64,000 bases of DNA from Dyella silvae (GCF_026421305.1 NZ_JAPJBQ010000007.1:62001-126000), one strand, 5' to 3'. Positions 1 through 8,660 are shown, counted from the stretch's first letter. Notes: generated from the letters alone by a model not told the origin. Numbers and translations are program-made.

Positions 1-574
1 TCTGGAACCTCTCCGCAAAACGCGTTGAGTGACGTTACTTTCAGCAACGGGTGTTTGACTGAGCCGTCCCGGACCAGCCGCCCTTCACGATACTCCGCTG
101 CGGGAGATGGCAAGTCCATACGCCATCAAGTCGATCTTTTGTTCTGGCTACGTGCCTGGCAGTGGACTCTGATGGTTGCTCATTGCTGTTCGCGCCTCTC
201 TCAAACAGGCGACTGGCGCCAGGCCGCGGCCCAAAACTGTCTGCTTCGTCTTGCGGATTCAACCGTGCGCGGACACTTTCGACTGAGAGCAGCATTTTCC
301 CTCTTGTCCTGGTAGCTCCAGTGGCTCCTTTCGCAGCGGTAGCGATAGGCAAGCTGCGGTACTTAAGGGTGCGCAGTGGATGCGCGCGCTGATCACGGCA
401 AATCTCTGCGACAATGCACAGGCAATAAGCACCGCACAGCTGCAATGTTCCAAAGGCCACGGATTGGCACGTCTTCTCCATGCAGTCAGGGAGACATGCG
501 CGCTAGTCATCATGTACGCCCGAAATGGGCGTTTTTTATCGATGTCCGTACTAACGACTAGATGGAGAGCAGTT
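1..574. other. No supported gene; left edge of window
   Basis: Open frames on both strands here lack ribosome sites, family motifs and signal peptides, and they overlap one another, so I call none of them. The only structure seen is at 231-267, which matches 2199-2236 in inverted orientation (see the findings). The stretch may hold remnants of an older element. Confidence 0.4.
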
Positions 575-955
575 ATGTTACTTCGCAATACGTCGCCGGC
601 TTTATCCGGCGCGGTGCTGGGCTTGGCGCTTGGCTTCCTCATCAACGCGGTGACACCGTCGGCCGCTCATGCTGACGCTCCGCTGTCGTCAGCGACCAAC
701 CAGTACGCCGACATGTGCATGAATCAGGCCACCACCATCCCGGTGCCCTATGGCGAAGCCGATCTGAAAGGAAACCCCAAGCTGGGAGACTACTGCAAGT
801 GTTTCGGCGCGAAGTTTGCGGAGCGTGCGATGGCGTCGATGCAGAGCGGCGGCAAGTCCTCCTCATCGCTGGACGACACCGTGAAGGAAGAGCAGGCCAT
901 GCGTAACGGTTGCCGCCAACAAGCGGGCTTGCCGTTACTCAAGTTCAAATCCTGA
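575..955 (+). CDS. Small secreted four-cysteine protein, unknown function
   Basis: 126 residues. ATG 575 was chosen because GGAGAG lies five bases upstream and an N-terminal signal peptide (about residues 1-33, ending AHA) follows directly; the longer open frame upstream has no such features. The mature part is about 93 residues with four cysteines (48, 74, 76, 113), including a C-x-C pair in YCKCFGAKF, which suggests disulfides or metal binding in the periplasm. I do not recognise the family. It is followed by a hairpin terminator at 1071-1096 and so is probably transcribed alone. Confidence 0.7.
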   Translation: MLLRNTSPALSGAVLGLALGFLINAVTPSAAHADAPLSSATNQYADMCMNQATTIPVPYGEADLKGNPKLGDYCKCFGAKFAERAMASMQSGGKSSSSLDDTVKEEQAMRNGCRQQAGLPLLKFKS

Positions 956-1070
956 TGCTTGAGAAGAGACGCCTGTTGGTGGGCCCGCAAGGCGGGACTC
1001 GCTGAGTAGTCCTGTTATGGGCGTGCATCAACCGAAAGCATTCGCCTCTCGCGCGATAACTATCTGATCG

Positions 1071-1096
1071 AACTTGCCGGAACTCCGGCAAGTTTT
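1071..1096 (+). terminator. Rho-independent-type terminator
   Basis: Perfect 10-bp stem AACTTGCCGG / CCGGCAAGTT with a 4-base loop and a short T run, 115 bases after the four-cysteine gene and before the next gene. Confidence 0.6.
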
Positions 1097-1199
1097 GGCC
1101 ACGAATGCACAGCGTTGATGGGTCGCACTGGCGTCTACGACGGGATCGTTGGTCCGAAACAATCCTTGCTGGCCTGTTACTTCAAAAGGAAGATGATTT

Positions 1200-2048
1200 A
1201 TGCCATTGAATGGCTTTTATGTATCGCGACTTGTGCAGGCTATGCCCATCCTGGCCGCCTGCTGTCTGACCCTGGCGGCATGCGGTAGTTCGGGTTCATC
1301 GACCGATAGCCACACCTCTTCCACCTCTGCAGCCACAAGTGCCAGCGCCATCGGCAATGGCTATGAAGTGGTGCTGATCGATCGACCGACTCCCGCCGAT
1401 GGCATGCTCCATGTCATGGGCGATATGGCCTATAAGCTCTGTGAAGCCGCTGCCGAGTCTGTGCATGTACCGGTCAAGCCTCTCCCACACATGCCTGACG
1501 ATTACATCACTCAGCGCACAACCTATATTTCCGACGGCCACTCATGGATGAGAAAAACAGAGTCGGTCTATAAGGTCGATCTTGACAATCTGGTGGCGGA
1601 AAAAGGTTGCGAGGTCAAGGTCGTACCGGATAAGTCCTTTGAGGTCACCATTGAGCATGCCGGTAAGCAGATCAGCGTGAGCGGGCATGAAGACGGCACG
1701 ACATCCGTGGAATCGACGGACGACGTTCTGGGCGCCATGAATGCCAAGAATGCCATCGAGACCAATGATGACTACACGGACAAGCGCACGGTCGCTGGTG
1801 TCAATCTGCGTTGCCTCCCCAAGACCAGTCCGCTGATCAGCCCGAAGGGCATCATCGACATGTGCGTCTATGAGAAAGACGGTGTCGTGACGACGTCGGA
1901 CAAGAAGTCCATCGTGCTGTATCAAAACGTCGATCCCGCCAACGCTAGTCCGCTAGCGCCTTATACGATGATTTCTGAGGTGCGGTCATTGAAACTTGGG
2001 GCGGCTATCGATCCCAACGTTTTCAAGGCGGAGACCTACACTAAGTAA
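1200..2048 (+). CDS. Predicted lipoprotein, unknown function
   Basis: 282 residues. An AAGGAAGA ribosome site precedes ATG 1200. A lipoprotein signal with lipobox LAAC ends at Cys28, followed by a Ser/Thr-rich linker (about 29-50). The residue after the cysteine is Gly, not Asp, so outer-membrane sorting is expected. The rest is a soluble domain with scattered cysteines and no motif I can name. It stands alone between a terminator and an opposite-strand gene. Confidence 0.75.
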   Translation: MPLNGFYVSRLVQAMPILAACCLTLAACGSSGSSTDSHTSSTSAATSASAIGNGYEVVLIDRPTPADGMLHVMGDMAYKLCEAAAESVHVPVKPLPHMPDDYITQRTTYISDGHSWMRKTESVYKVDLDNLVAEKGCEVKVVPDKSFEVTIEHAGKQISVSGHEDGTTSVESTDDVLGAMNAKNAIETNDDYTDKRTVAGVNLRCLPKTSPLISPKGIIDMCVYEKDGVVTTSDKKSIVLYQNVDPANASPLAPYTMISEVRSLKLGAAIDPNVFKAETYTK

Positions 2049-2198
2049 CCGTCCTGAAGAGTTTTCGGGCGCACCAGCAAGGCGCGGCGGTACCTGAGGC
2101 GCGGATTGACTTCAGGCCTCTAGCTATTGCTCGATGCGCCCGGATCTCAGGCACCATCACGAGACGCACCCGTCGTCTCGATCATTGGGTGTTGCAAC

Positions 2199-2236
2199 GA
2201 CCGGTTGAATCCGCAGTCGGAAGCGGACAGTTCTGA
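2199..2236 (+). repeat. Short repeat, inverted copy of 231-267
   Basis: About 28 of 34 positions match the reverse complement of 231-267, with a 14-base identical core (CGGTTGAATCCGCA). The two copies flank the four-cysteine and lipoprotein genes in opposite orientation. This may be a remnant of insertion-sequence ends; no transposase is visible. Confidence 0.4.
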
Positions 2237-2344
2237 ATCTACAATGCCACCGAAATTGGATGGTTATTCGCGCTTCCGCCGGAAGGTTCGACGGGGCGCG
2301 GCATCACCATGAAGATGCGCGTCGTCGTACCCCGCCAACTTGAT

Positions 2345-2842
2345 TCACCGCGTGCGGCCGCCCTTGGTCATGTCGTCGGTGCGGAACATGGTTTGCCAGT
2401 GCAGCGGCATGGGATCCGTCGGGAAGATGACGTCTGGACGCGCTGCGCGAAGCTCGATCTCCCTCAAGCGGCTGGTTAAATCCCGCTTGTCCACCGTCTG
2501 GATGACGACGGAACGGCAGTCGTGCGAAACACCGGCATCGAGCGACACGATGCGATTCCCCGACAGCGCTGGCTGCGGGCAGCCTTCGTCGGTGGTCACC
2601 AGCCAGACGTCCTTATGCGATCCGTCCACGGTATAGAACGCAACGCGGTGATCGCCGAGCGGATCCACGCTGGTCACTACGGCCGTATCGGCGATGCCTT
2701 CCACCGCATGGCCGGCCGATTTGATGTAAGCATCGCGTTCGGCGGCCTGCAGGTCTTTTTGAGAATCCGCCATGGCAACGCCGCTCGCTATCAGCCAGGC
2801 GACGCAAGCCAGACTCCAGACTTTACCCGTGCGTATCTTCAT
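2345..2842 (-). CDS. Secreted hypothetical protein
   Basis: 165 residues. AAGGAG lies seven to eight bases before the ATG. A signal peptide covers about residues 1-25 (ending AMA before DSQKD). The mature protein has two cysteines (in DEGCPQP and SHDCRS) that may form a disulfide. I do not recognise the family with confidence; length and layout resemble small periplasmic proteins of Xanthomonadales. It is transcribed alone and oriented away from the porin gene. Confidence 0.7.
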   Translation of the reverse strand: MKIRTGKVWSLACVAWLIASGVAMADSQKDLQAAERDAYIKSAGHAVEGIADTAVVTSVDPLGDHRVAFYTVDGSHKDVWLVTTDEGCPQPALSGNRIVSLDAGVSHDCRSVVIQTVDKRDLTSRLREIELRAARPDVIFPTDPMPLHWQTMFRTDDMTKGGRTR

Positions 2843-3223
2843 GACGACGCTCCTTGGAATGATGATCCGAAAAGCGGGACGGAGGAGGTTAAAGCCGCTA
2901 CCTATCGCGATGGTATGCGGTGTCCGCCATGGGTCGGAAGCGAGCCTGACGCCCCATCTCGCGACTGCCGTGCACGCACTAATCTCTCCAGAATCGGCTC
3001 ACGATGTGTGACAGGTGGGCCGCAAGGATGCGACGGATGGCGCGACGGAATCGACAACGTCAGATGGATGAGCATGGCGCTGATGATTCAACTGAGCGGT
3101 CGACGGGTACCCAGGAATCTTCATCAAGTGCTTTCAGCGCAATAACTTGCGGTCACTTTGCCACATTGCAACTGAGAATGGTTTCTATTTAAAGTCGCGC
3201 CTCTTTCAGCCAGGGGGCGCTCC
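2843..3223. other. Divergent intergenic region
   Basis: 381 bases between the divergently transcribed secreted protein and porin genes. No coding signal was found. The right end holds an AT-richer promoter-like stretch (about 3166-3192) with the Fur-box-like sequence annotated separately. Confidence 0.4.
3173..3187 (+). promoter_or_regulatory. Possible Fur-box-like sequence before porin
   Basis: TGAGAATGGTTTCTA matches about 10 of 14 informative positions of the 7-1-7 Fur consensus. It lies in the AT-rich leader 37 bases before the porin start, overlapping TTGCAA/TATTTA promoter-like hexamers. It is a weak match and a suggestion only. Confidence 0.25.
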
Positions 3224-4693
3224 ATGTCTTGCTTTTCTTCCCATCGCCGGGGACGCGGCGTGCTGGGTCTCGCGGTGGTCGGCGCACTGGTTCTGACGCC
3301 ATTCTCGGCGCAGGCGACTGATGCCGAGCTCAAGGCGCTGATCACTCAAATGCAGCAACGGCTCGACGCGCAGGACGCGCAGCTGAAATCTCAGGCGGCA
3401 GAGATCAAGCAACTGCACGAGCAGACGGACCAGATCGCGGCCGTCCAGGGCAAGGCTGCACCTGCTGCTACGACGCCGGCGCAGATGGCATCGGCAAACG
3501 CGGTTCCCGCGGCAGCACCGATGCCTTCGACCATCGTTGTCACGGCGCCTTCCACCAGCCCTACGGCGAGCGTGGCGGCAGCACCCGCTTCACCGGCCAG
3601 CGCAGGCGGTACGAAGTCGGATACCTCGTTTGGTGGTTATGGCGAGATCAACTACAACAACTATGTGCACGATGGCAGCCGCACACAGGCCGATCTGCGG
3701 CGTTTCGTGGTGCTGCTCAGTCACCAGTTTTCCGATCGCCTGAGCTTCAACAGCGAAATGGAATGGGAGCATGCCGTCACCAGCGCCAGCGATCAGGGCG
3801 AGAGCGAGATCGAGCAGGCGTTTCTCAACTATCAGATCGCGTCGGGAGTGAACCTCAAGACCGGTCTGTTCCTCATGCCGTTCGGGTTCATCAACCAGGC
3901 GCACGAGCCGCCCATGTTCTACGGCGTTGAGCGCAACGAGGTGGAAACCCGGATCATTCCCTCGACGTGGCGCGAGGGTGGCATCGGGCTGTGGGGCAAT
4001 ACCAACGCAGGTCTGGCGTGGGATGTGGGCGTCACCACCGGGTTCGATATCGCCAAGTTCGACAACCCCAGCGCACCGCTGCAATCGGTGCATCAGGAAC
4101 TGCAGCTGGCCAAGGCGCATGACCTGTCTGTCTATGGTGCGCTCAACTACCAGGGCGTTCCGGGATGGACCATTGGCGGTGGCGTGTTTACCGGCAATTC
4201 CACGCATGCCAACGCTGATTACAAAGCCAATCCGGACAACCCCGATCTGTCTGGTGTCCAGGGGCGCGTCACGCTGTGGGACGTCCATACGCGCTGGCAA
4301 CGCAACGGTTGGGATCTCGAGGCGCTCTACACCCGAGGCACGATCGGTGATGCGGCGAAGATCGACGCGTCGATCCAGGCTTTCAACAACGCCAATCAGG
4401 CCACGCGTGCCTACGTGCCGGGAGCTTTCTACGGCTGGTTGCTGCAGGCCGCCTACACGGTGTGGGAACACGGCGACATGTCACTGACGCCTTTCGTGCG
4501 CTACGAACGATTCAACACGCAATCGCATATGCCTGCGGGTTTTGCCGCGGATCCGGCGAATGCCGATCACGTCGCCACCGCTGGCCTGACGTTCAGCCCT
4601 TATCCGCAAGTGGTGTGCAAGGCCGACTATCAGAAGTATCAAGCCAACCACAAGAACGACCGCTTCAATCTCGGCCTTGGCTACATGTTCTGA
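3224..4693 (+). CDS. OprO/OprP-type outer-membrane porin
   Basis: 489 residues. Signal peptide about 1-31 (ending SAQA). A coiled-coil segment follows (about 33-72, heptads such as LDAQDAQLKSQAAEIKQLHEQ), then an Ala/Pro/Thr-rich linker (about 75-135), then a beta-barrel domain starting near FGGYGEINYN and ending in the aromatic C-terminus GLGYMF typical of outer-membrane barrels. This layout is that of the phosphate-selective porin O/P family with an N-terminal trimerising coiled coil. The substrate cannot be told from sequence; phosphate selectivity is not implied. A nested terminator hairpin follows. Confidence 0.85.
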   Translation: MSCFSSHRRGRGVLGLAVVGALVLTPFSAQATDAELKALITQMQQRLDAQDAQLKSQAAEIKQLHEQTDQIAAVQGKAAPAATTPAQMASANAVPAAAPMPSTIVVTAPSTSPTASVAAAPASPASAGGTKSDTSFGGYGEINYNNYVHDGSRTQADLRRFVVLLSHQFSDRLSFNSEMEWEHAVTSASDQGESEIEQAFLNYQIASGVNLKTGLFLMPFGFINQAHEPPMFYGVERNEVETRIIPSTWREGGIGLWGNTNAGLAWDVGVTTGFDIAKFDNPSAPLQSVHQELQLAKAHDLSVYGALNYQGVPGWTIGGGVFTGNSTHANADYKANPDNPDLSGVQGRVTLWDVHTRWQRNGWDLEALYTRGTIGDAAKIDASIQAFNNANQATRAYVPGAFYGWLLQAAYTVWEHGDMSLTPFVRYERFNTQSHMPAGFAADPANADHVATAGLTFSPYPQVVCKADYQKYQANHKNDRFNLGLGYMF

Positions 4694-4702
4694 CGCGATG
4701 CC

Positions 4703-4733
4703 AAGCCGGTTTGCCCGGACAGGGCGCCGGCTT
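4703..4733 (+). terminator. Nested hairpin terminator after porin
   Basis: Outer stem AAGCCGG/CCGGCTT encloses an inner stem GCCC/GGGC, followed by a weak pyrimidine tail, ten bases after the porin stop. Confidence 0.5.
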
Positions 4734-4790
4734 TCCTTGCGCAAGGCTAACGCCGGGCTTCCGGCGCCTTTTCACGTGACTTCAGGCACG

Positions 4791-4815
4791 TCCTGCCGCT
4801 GAACACACGGCAGGA
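4791..4815. other. Hairpin in leader of propeller gene
   Basis: Perfect 8-bp stem TCCTGCCG/CGGCAGGA with a 9-base loop, 55 bases before the next start codon. The function is unknown; it could be a leader structure. Confidence 0.3.
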
Positions 4816-4869
4816 GAATGCGCCACCAAGCGACATCCGCCGTTTTCCAACCTGAAGAAGGATCGGCCT

Positions 4870-5859
4870 ATGAAGTGCATGACGTACACGCGCCTCGCTG
4901 CCGTATGCGTGGCTTTGCTGGGTGGTTCGTTCGCTGTACATGCCGCTGATGCACCCGCACCCGAGGTGTTTGCGCCGGGAGTGGTGTCTGGCCCTGCCAA
5001 TGAGGATTCCGCGGCGTTCACGCCGGATGGCGCGACGGTGTTTTTCGATCGCATCAATTGGCCCAATGCGGTGATTCTGGAATCGCACAAGGTCAACGGT
5101 GCGTGGACGGCACCGGTGATCGCGCCGTTCTCGGGGCAGTGGCTGGATCACGATCCGGCGATGGCGCCGGACGGCTCGTTTCTGATCTTCACCTCCAATC
5201 GCCCTGATGTGGAGGGTGGCAAACCGCTTGATGCGGTGATGGCCAACGGCAAGGTGTCGGCCGGTTCGGGCGGCCATTTGTGGCGTGTGGATCGCAAAGG
5301 CCATGGCTGGGGCCAACCGGTGCGGTTGCCGGACGCGGTGAACAGCAACACGCGCACCTATGCGCCAAGTGTCGCGGCCGATGGCAGCGTGTATTTTCAG
5401 CGGCCGGGTGACGACGGTGATTTCAGGCTGTTTCGCACGCAATATCAAAACGGGCGTTATCTGCCACCGGAGCCGGTGGTGCTGGGCGATCCCGCTGCGC
5501 ACAAGCTGGATCCCGCGATTGCGCCGGATGAATCGTTCATCGTGTTCGACGCCAATGTCGCCGGCAAGGATGATCCCGATCGTCTCTACATTGCGTTCCG
5601 CGAGGGCGATCATTGGGGCAAGCCGATCGATCTCGGCAGCAGCATCAATGTGAAAAGCCCCTGGGGTTCGCATCTGGGACCGGATCACCGCACGCTGTAT
5701 TTCAGCAGCACGCGTTCGGTGCATGTCAGCTACCCGCGCACACGTGAGCAGGCGGCGCAGGATATCCAGCGCATGCAGAGTTGGGACAACGGCAGCGACA
5801 ACATCTGGTCGGTGTCGCTGGCACCGTGGCTCGATGCACACCAGGCATCGGCGCGCTGA
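4870..5859 (+). CDS. Periplasmic PD40/TolB-like beta-propeller protein
   Basis: 329 residues, with a GAAGAAGGA ribosome site before ATG 4870 and a signal peptide of about 25 residues. The mature protein carries repeated WD40-like beta-propeller (PD40) blades: recurring DSAAFTPDGATVFF-, DPAMAPDGSFLIF- and SHLGPDHRTLYFSS-type segments. Such proteins bind ligands or partners at the propeller face; none is a known enzyme on blade motifs alone. It sits between the porin and the btuB leader. A perfect hairpin after its stop overlaps the btuB promoter. Confidence 0.8.
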   Translation: MKCMTYTRLAAVCVALLGGSFAVHAADAPAPEVFAPGVVSGPANEDSAAFTPDGATVFFDRINWPNAVILESHKVNGAWTAPVIAPFSGQWLDHDPAMAPDGSFLIFTSNRPDVEGGKPLDAVMANGKVSAGSGGHLWRVDRKGHGWGQPVRLPDAVNSNTRTYAPSVAADGSVYFQRPGDDGDFRLFRTQYQNGRYLPPEPVVLGDPAAHKLDPAIAPDESFIVFDANVAGKDDPDRLYIAFREGDHWGKPIDLGSSINVKSPWGSHLGPDHRTLYFSSTRSVHVSYPRTREQAAQDIQRMQSWDNGSDNIWSVSLAPWLDAHQASAR

Positions 5860-5874
5860 TCACGACAGGCAGCC

Positions 5875-5903
5875 GCAAGGCGCGTGCATTGCCCGCGCCT
5901 TGC
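5875..5903 (+). terminator. Hairpin after propeller gene, overlapping btuB promoter
   Basis: Perfect 10-bp inverted repeat GCAAGGCGCG/CGCGCCTTGC with a 9-base loop and no strong T run. Its right arm overlaps the -35 region and spacer of the riboswitch promoter. Confidence 0.5.
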
Positions 5904-5917
5904 ATCACCGTTAGAAT
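5889..5917 (+). promoter_or_regulatory. Sigma-70-type promoter of btuB leader
   Basis: TTGCCC (5889-5894), a 17-base spacer, then TAGAAT (5912-5917). This predicts transcription starting near 5924, right at the 5' edge of the cobalamin aptamer. Confidence 0.55.
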
Positions 5918-5920
5918 TTC

Positions 5921-6130
5921 GTTTGTTCGGGTGTCCCGGGGAGTGTCTTTCCCGGGATGAAACGGGAAGCCGGTGCGCTGTACACACAGCCAGTCCGGCG
6001 CTGCCCCCGCAACGGTAAGCGAGTGAATCCACCAGCGGACGTGATGCCACTGCGCAGAGGCGCGGGAAGGTGTCCGTTGGTGCATGCAGAAGAAGCATGC
6101 CGCTCGCAAGCCCGGAGACCGGCCCGACAC
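5921..6130 (+). ncRNA. Cobalamin (B12) riboswitch
   Basis: Conserved landmarks of the cobalamin aptamer appear in order: GGGATGAAACGGGAAGCCGGTG (5954-5975; the GAA..GGGAA.C.GGTG core), CCCCCGCAACGGTAAGCGAG (B12-box side), ATGCCACTG (6044-6052), GCGGGAAGG (6062-6070) and AAGCCCGGAGACCGGCC (6108-6124). The aptamer lies upstream of btuB, the standard arrangement for B12-repressed uptake. No simple terminator stem or Shine-Dalgarno sequestering helix directly follows; instead a large inverted-repeat element occupies the next 211 bases. Confidence 0.93.
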
Positions 6131-6132
6131 GT

Positions 6133-6343
6133 GGAGCCTGATTCATGTCTCCACGTGGCTTGCGCAGGGAGCTGTTTGCACGCCAGCCAAGGAAGAACGA
6201 AGGAGTGTATGTCGATACACGACTGAGTGATGACGCGGGATGGCGGGCAAACAGACCCTGCCCGAAGGGTTGGAAACCAATGGTCGCTGGAAAGCGGCCA
6301 TTGGTTTCCAACGCGAGCTACGTGGAGACATGAAGCAGGCTCC
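6133..6343. repeat. Nested inverted-repeat (three-way-junction) element
   Basis: The outer 32-base arms at 6133-6164 and 6312-6343 match at 29 of 32 positions as inverted repeats. Inside, a second imperfect pair (6164-6188 with 6236-6260, core CTGTTTGC/GCAAACAG) encloses the small hairpin GTGTAT-GTCG-ATACAC (6205-6220). A separate strong hairpin, GTTGGAAACCAATGG pairing with CCATTGGTTTCCAAC (about 6269-6312), follows. As RNA it would fold into a long stem opening to two arms. It separates the riboswitch from btuB. It resembles a miniature mobile element or a structured RNA; no transposase or clear target duplication is seen. Confidence 0.75.
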
Positions 6344-6479
6344 TTAACGCGTGGCTCGCGGTGGGCGAGGCCGGACGTCGTGCTTTGGCCAAACGCCTGC
6401 CGCCGTTTCCTTCTCCACCGTTTCGCCACGCCCTAAGTCATCTGGGGTAGCGCGAGGGTGCGCGCCCGAAGGAATGTGC

Positions 6480-8378
6480 ATGAAGAAGACTCTGCTGGCA
6501 GCCGCGCTGCTTTCTGCCACCGTGACCGCCTATGCGGCTGAAGCGGATCAGACGCCGTCGCTGTCCACCGTGATTGTCACGGCCACGCGCACGTCGATCA
6601 CCACCGACGAGGCGCTGTCCTCGGTGAGCGTGATCACCCGCGCCGATATCGAGCGCCTGCAGCCTGCCTCGGTACGCGATCTGCTGGTGGGTTTGCCTGG
6701 CGTGTCGTTTGCGCAGTCGGGCGGGCTGGGGCAGCAGAGTTCGCTGTTTCTGCGTGGCACCAACTCCACGCATGTGCTGGTGCTGATCGATGGTGTGCGT
6801 ATCGGCGCGGTGGGCGCGGGCCTGCCGGCGTTCGAGCAGATTCCGGTGGATCAGATCGAGCGCATCGAAATCGTGCGCGGCCCGCGTTCGAGCCTGTACG
6901 GCGCGGATGCGATCGGTGGCGTGATTCAGATCTTCACCCGCCACGGCGCACAAGACGGCAAGCTTGATCCGTCGCTCAGCCTGTCGACCGGCAGCCACAG
7001 CTATGCGGATGGCCACGCGGGCCTCTCCGGTGGCGATTCGCATGCCTGGTTCAACGTGGGCCTGGGTGGCCAGTACACCAGCGGCATCAATGCCTGCCGC
7101 TTGGGCGCAGCCGAGCTGGGCGTGGCCTGCTTTGTGGATCAGCCGGACAACGACGCGTATCGCAACTGGAACGGCATGGCCAATGGCGGCTATCGCTGGG
7201 ACAACGGCACGGAGCTTTCGGCCACCTGGCTGCGCAGCAAGAACTTCGTGGAGTTCGATGGCAGCCCGTATGGCGGCAACCAGGCAGTGAACGAGCAGCA
7301 AGTGGCGGGCGCCAAACTGGCGTTTACGCCGCTCGATCTCTGGAAGGTGACGCTGAACGCGGGACAGAGCCGCGATGATTCCACCACCTATTTCCAGGGT
7401 GTCTACAACGACCCGTTTGCCGGCACCACGACGTACTTCCCGCGCACGCAGGTGGGTCACGCCAATTCGCGCCGCAACCAGGCGTCGTGGCAGAACGATG
7501 TGACGGTGGCCACCGATCAATTGCTGACCGTGGGCGTGGATTACCAGCAGGAACACATCGACAGCGACACCGGCTACCTCAAGAGCACGCGTGAGGACAC
7601 CGGCGTCTACGCGCAGTACATGGGCACGTTCGGCCGCAACGAAGTGCAGCTGTCGGCACGTCACGATCACAACGACCAGTTCGGCAACCACAACACCGGC
7701 GCTGTCGCGTGGGGCTATGCGTTCGACCATGGCCTGCGCGTGTCGGCAAGCTACGGCACGGCGTTCCACGCGCCGACGTTCAACGACGTCTACTATCCGT
7801 TCGGGCTGGGCAACCCCAACCTGAAGCCGGAGACGTCGCGTTCGGGCGAGCTGGGCGTGAGCCAGAAGCAGGACTGGTGGAACTGGGCGGTGAACGTGTA
7901 CCAGACCACCATCAATGACCTGATCGTGCTGGACAGCAATTTCATTCCGCAGAACATCAGCCAGGCGCGTATTCGCGGCCTGGAAGGCCAGTTTGGCGTG
8001 AACGTGGCGGGGTGGCAGGTGCAAAGCTACTTCACGCTGATGCAGCCGAAGAACCGCGAAGGCACGTATGACGGCAACCTGCTGCCGCGCCGCCCCGAGC
8101 AGACGGCGCGCGTGGATGTGGATCGCCGCTTCGATGCTTTCGGTGTCGGCGCGACGTTCTTCGCCTCCGGCAAGGCTTACGACGACCTGGCCAACACGCA
8201 TCGCCTGGGTGGCTACACCACGACCGATCTGCGCGCGAGCTACGACTTCCTGCCCCAGTGGCGTCTGGAAGCCAAGCTGGCCAACGTGTTCGATCGCAAC
8301 TACGAGACGGCGTACTACTACAACCAGCCGGGCCGCACGTGGTATCTGACGGTGCGCTATAGCCCGGCGGTGCGTTGA
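6480..8378 (+). CDS. btuB: TonB-dependent vitamin B12 receptor BtuB
   Basis: 632 residues (E. coli BtuB is 614). The start at ATG 6480 is preferred over ATG 6474 because GAAGGA sits six bases before it and a signal peptide (MKKTLLAAALLSATVTAYA) follows at once. A TonB box-like STVIVTATR comes near residue 30, then a plug domain with SVITRADIERLQP and LFLRGTNSTHVLVLIDGVR, then a 22-strand-type barrel ending in YYNQPGRTWYLTVRYSP. It takes up cobalamin across the outer membrane using TonB energy. Control by the upstream riboswitch is expected. Confidence 0.92.
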   Translation: MKKTLLAAALLSATVTAYAAEADQTPSLSTVIVTATRTSITTDEALSSVSVITRADIERLQPASVRDLLVGLPGVSFAQSGGLGQQSSLFLRGTNSTHVLVLIDGVRIGAVGAGLPAFEQIPVDQIERIEIVRGPRSSLYGADAIGGVIQIFTRHGAQDGKLDPSLSLSTGSHSYADGHAGLSGGDSHAWFNVGLGGQYTSGINACRLGAAELGVACFVDQPDNDAYRNWNGMANGGYRWDNGTELSATWLRSKNFVEFDGSPYGGNQAVNEQQVAGAKLAFTPLDLWKVTLNAGQSRDDSTTYFQGVYNDPFAGTTTYFPRTQVGHANSRRNQASWQNDVTVATDQLLTVGVDYQQEHIDSDTGYLKSTREDTGVYAQYMGTFGRNEVQLSARHDHNDQFGNHNTGAVAWGYAFDHGLRVSASYGTAFHAPTFNDVYYPFGLGNPNLKPETSRSGELGVSQKQDWWNWAVNVYQTTINDLIVLDSNFIPQNISQARIRGLEGQFGVNVAGWQVQSYFTLMQPKNREGTYDGNLLPRRPEQTARVDVDRRFDAFGVGATFFASGKAYDDLANTHRLGGYTTTDLRASYDFLPQWRLEAKLANVFDRNYETAYYYNQPGRTWYLTVRYSPAVR

Positions 8379-8410
8379 GGATTGAAGTGATTTAAAGCAC
8401 AACGGTACCC

Positions 8411-8519
8411 CTCACTGTCATCCCGGCGAAGGCCGGGATCCAGTGCCTTTTGCTTTTGGTGCTCAACGCAAGAGCATCAAAGTCGCTGGATCCCGGCCTT
8501 CGCCGGGATGACGGTGAGG
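8411..8519. repeat. Family A repeat pair (long inverted repeat)
   Basis: Two oppositely oriented copies (8411-8445, 8482-8519) of a 35-base palindromic unit, each with core GGATCCCGG..CCGGGAT, form one long stem-loop after btuB. It probably acts as the btuB transcription barrier. Confidence 0.75.
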
Positions 8520-8522
8520 GGG

Positions 8523-8565
8523 TATGAGCGGTGTGGGGATATGAGCGGTGTGGGTATGAGCGGTG
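8523..8565 (+). repeat. Short tandem repeat
   Basis: About 2.6 copies of a 15-17-base unit beginning ATGAGCGGTGTGGG, directly after the family A repeat. Confidence 0.6.
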
Positions 8566-8660
8566 AGCAAGCACTGCGGGTGCGCGGCACCACACTCATT
8601 CACGCGTTCCATACAAATGGCTCGGCACGGCGTGACTCACGCCTCTGCCAGACAACCCAC

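Noticed and set aside
4772-4790. Possible parS site
   Set aside because: Only about 10 of 16 positions match the parS consensus, and it is 40 kb from parB; too weak.
4747-5841. Antisense open frame over the propeller gene
   Set aside because: Arg/His-rich shadow; the propeller gene has a ribosome site and signal peptide.
6143-6333. Pair of 62-codon open frames on both strands within the btuB leader element
   Set aside because: They mirror each other because of the inverted arms and lie in predicted structured DNA; there is no ribosome site.
6438-8402. Long antisense open frame over btuB (654 codons)
   Set aside because: High GC leaves long open frames opposite real genes. The product is Arg/His/Ala-rich with no domain, while btuB on the other strand has complete motifs.
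8523-8565. CRISPR-like array
   Set aside because: Fewer than three short direct repeats with no spacers; a simple tandem repeat.
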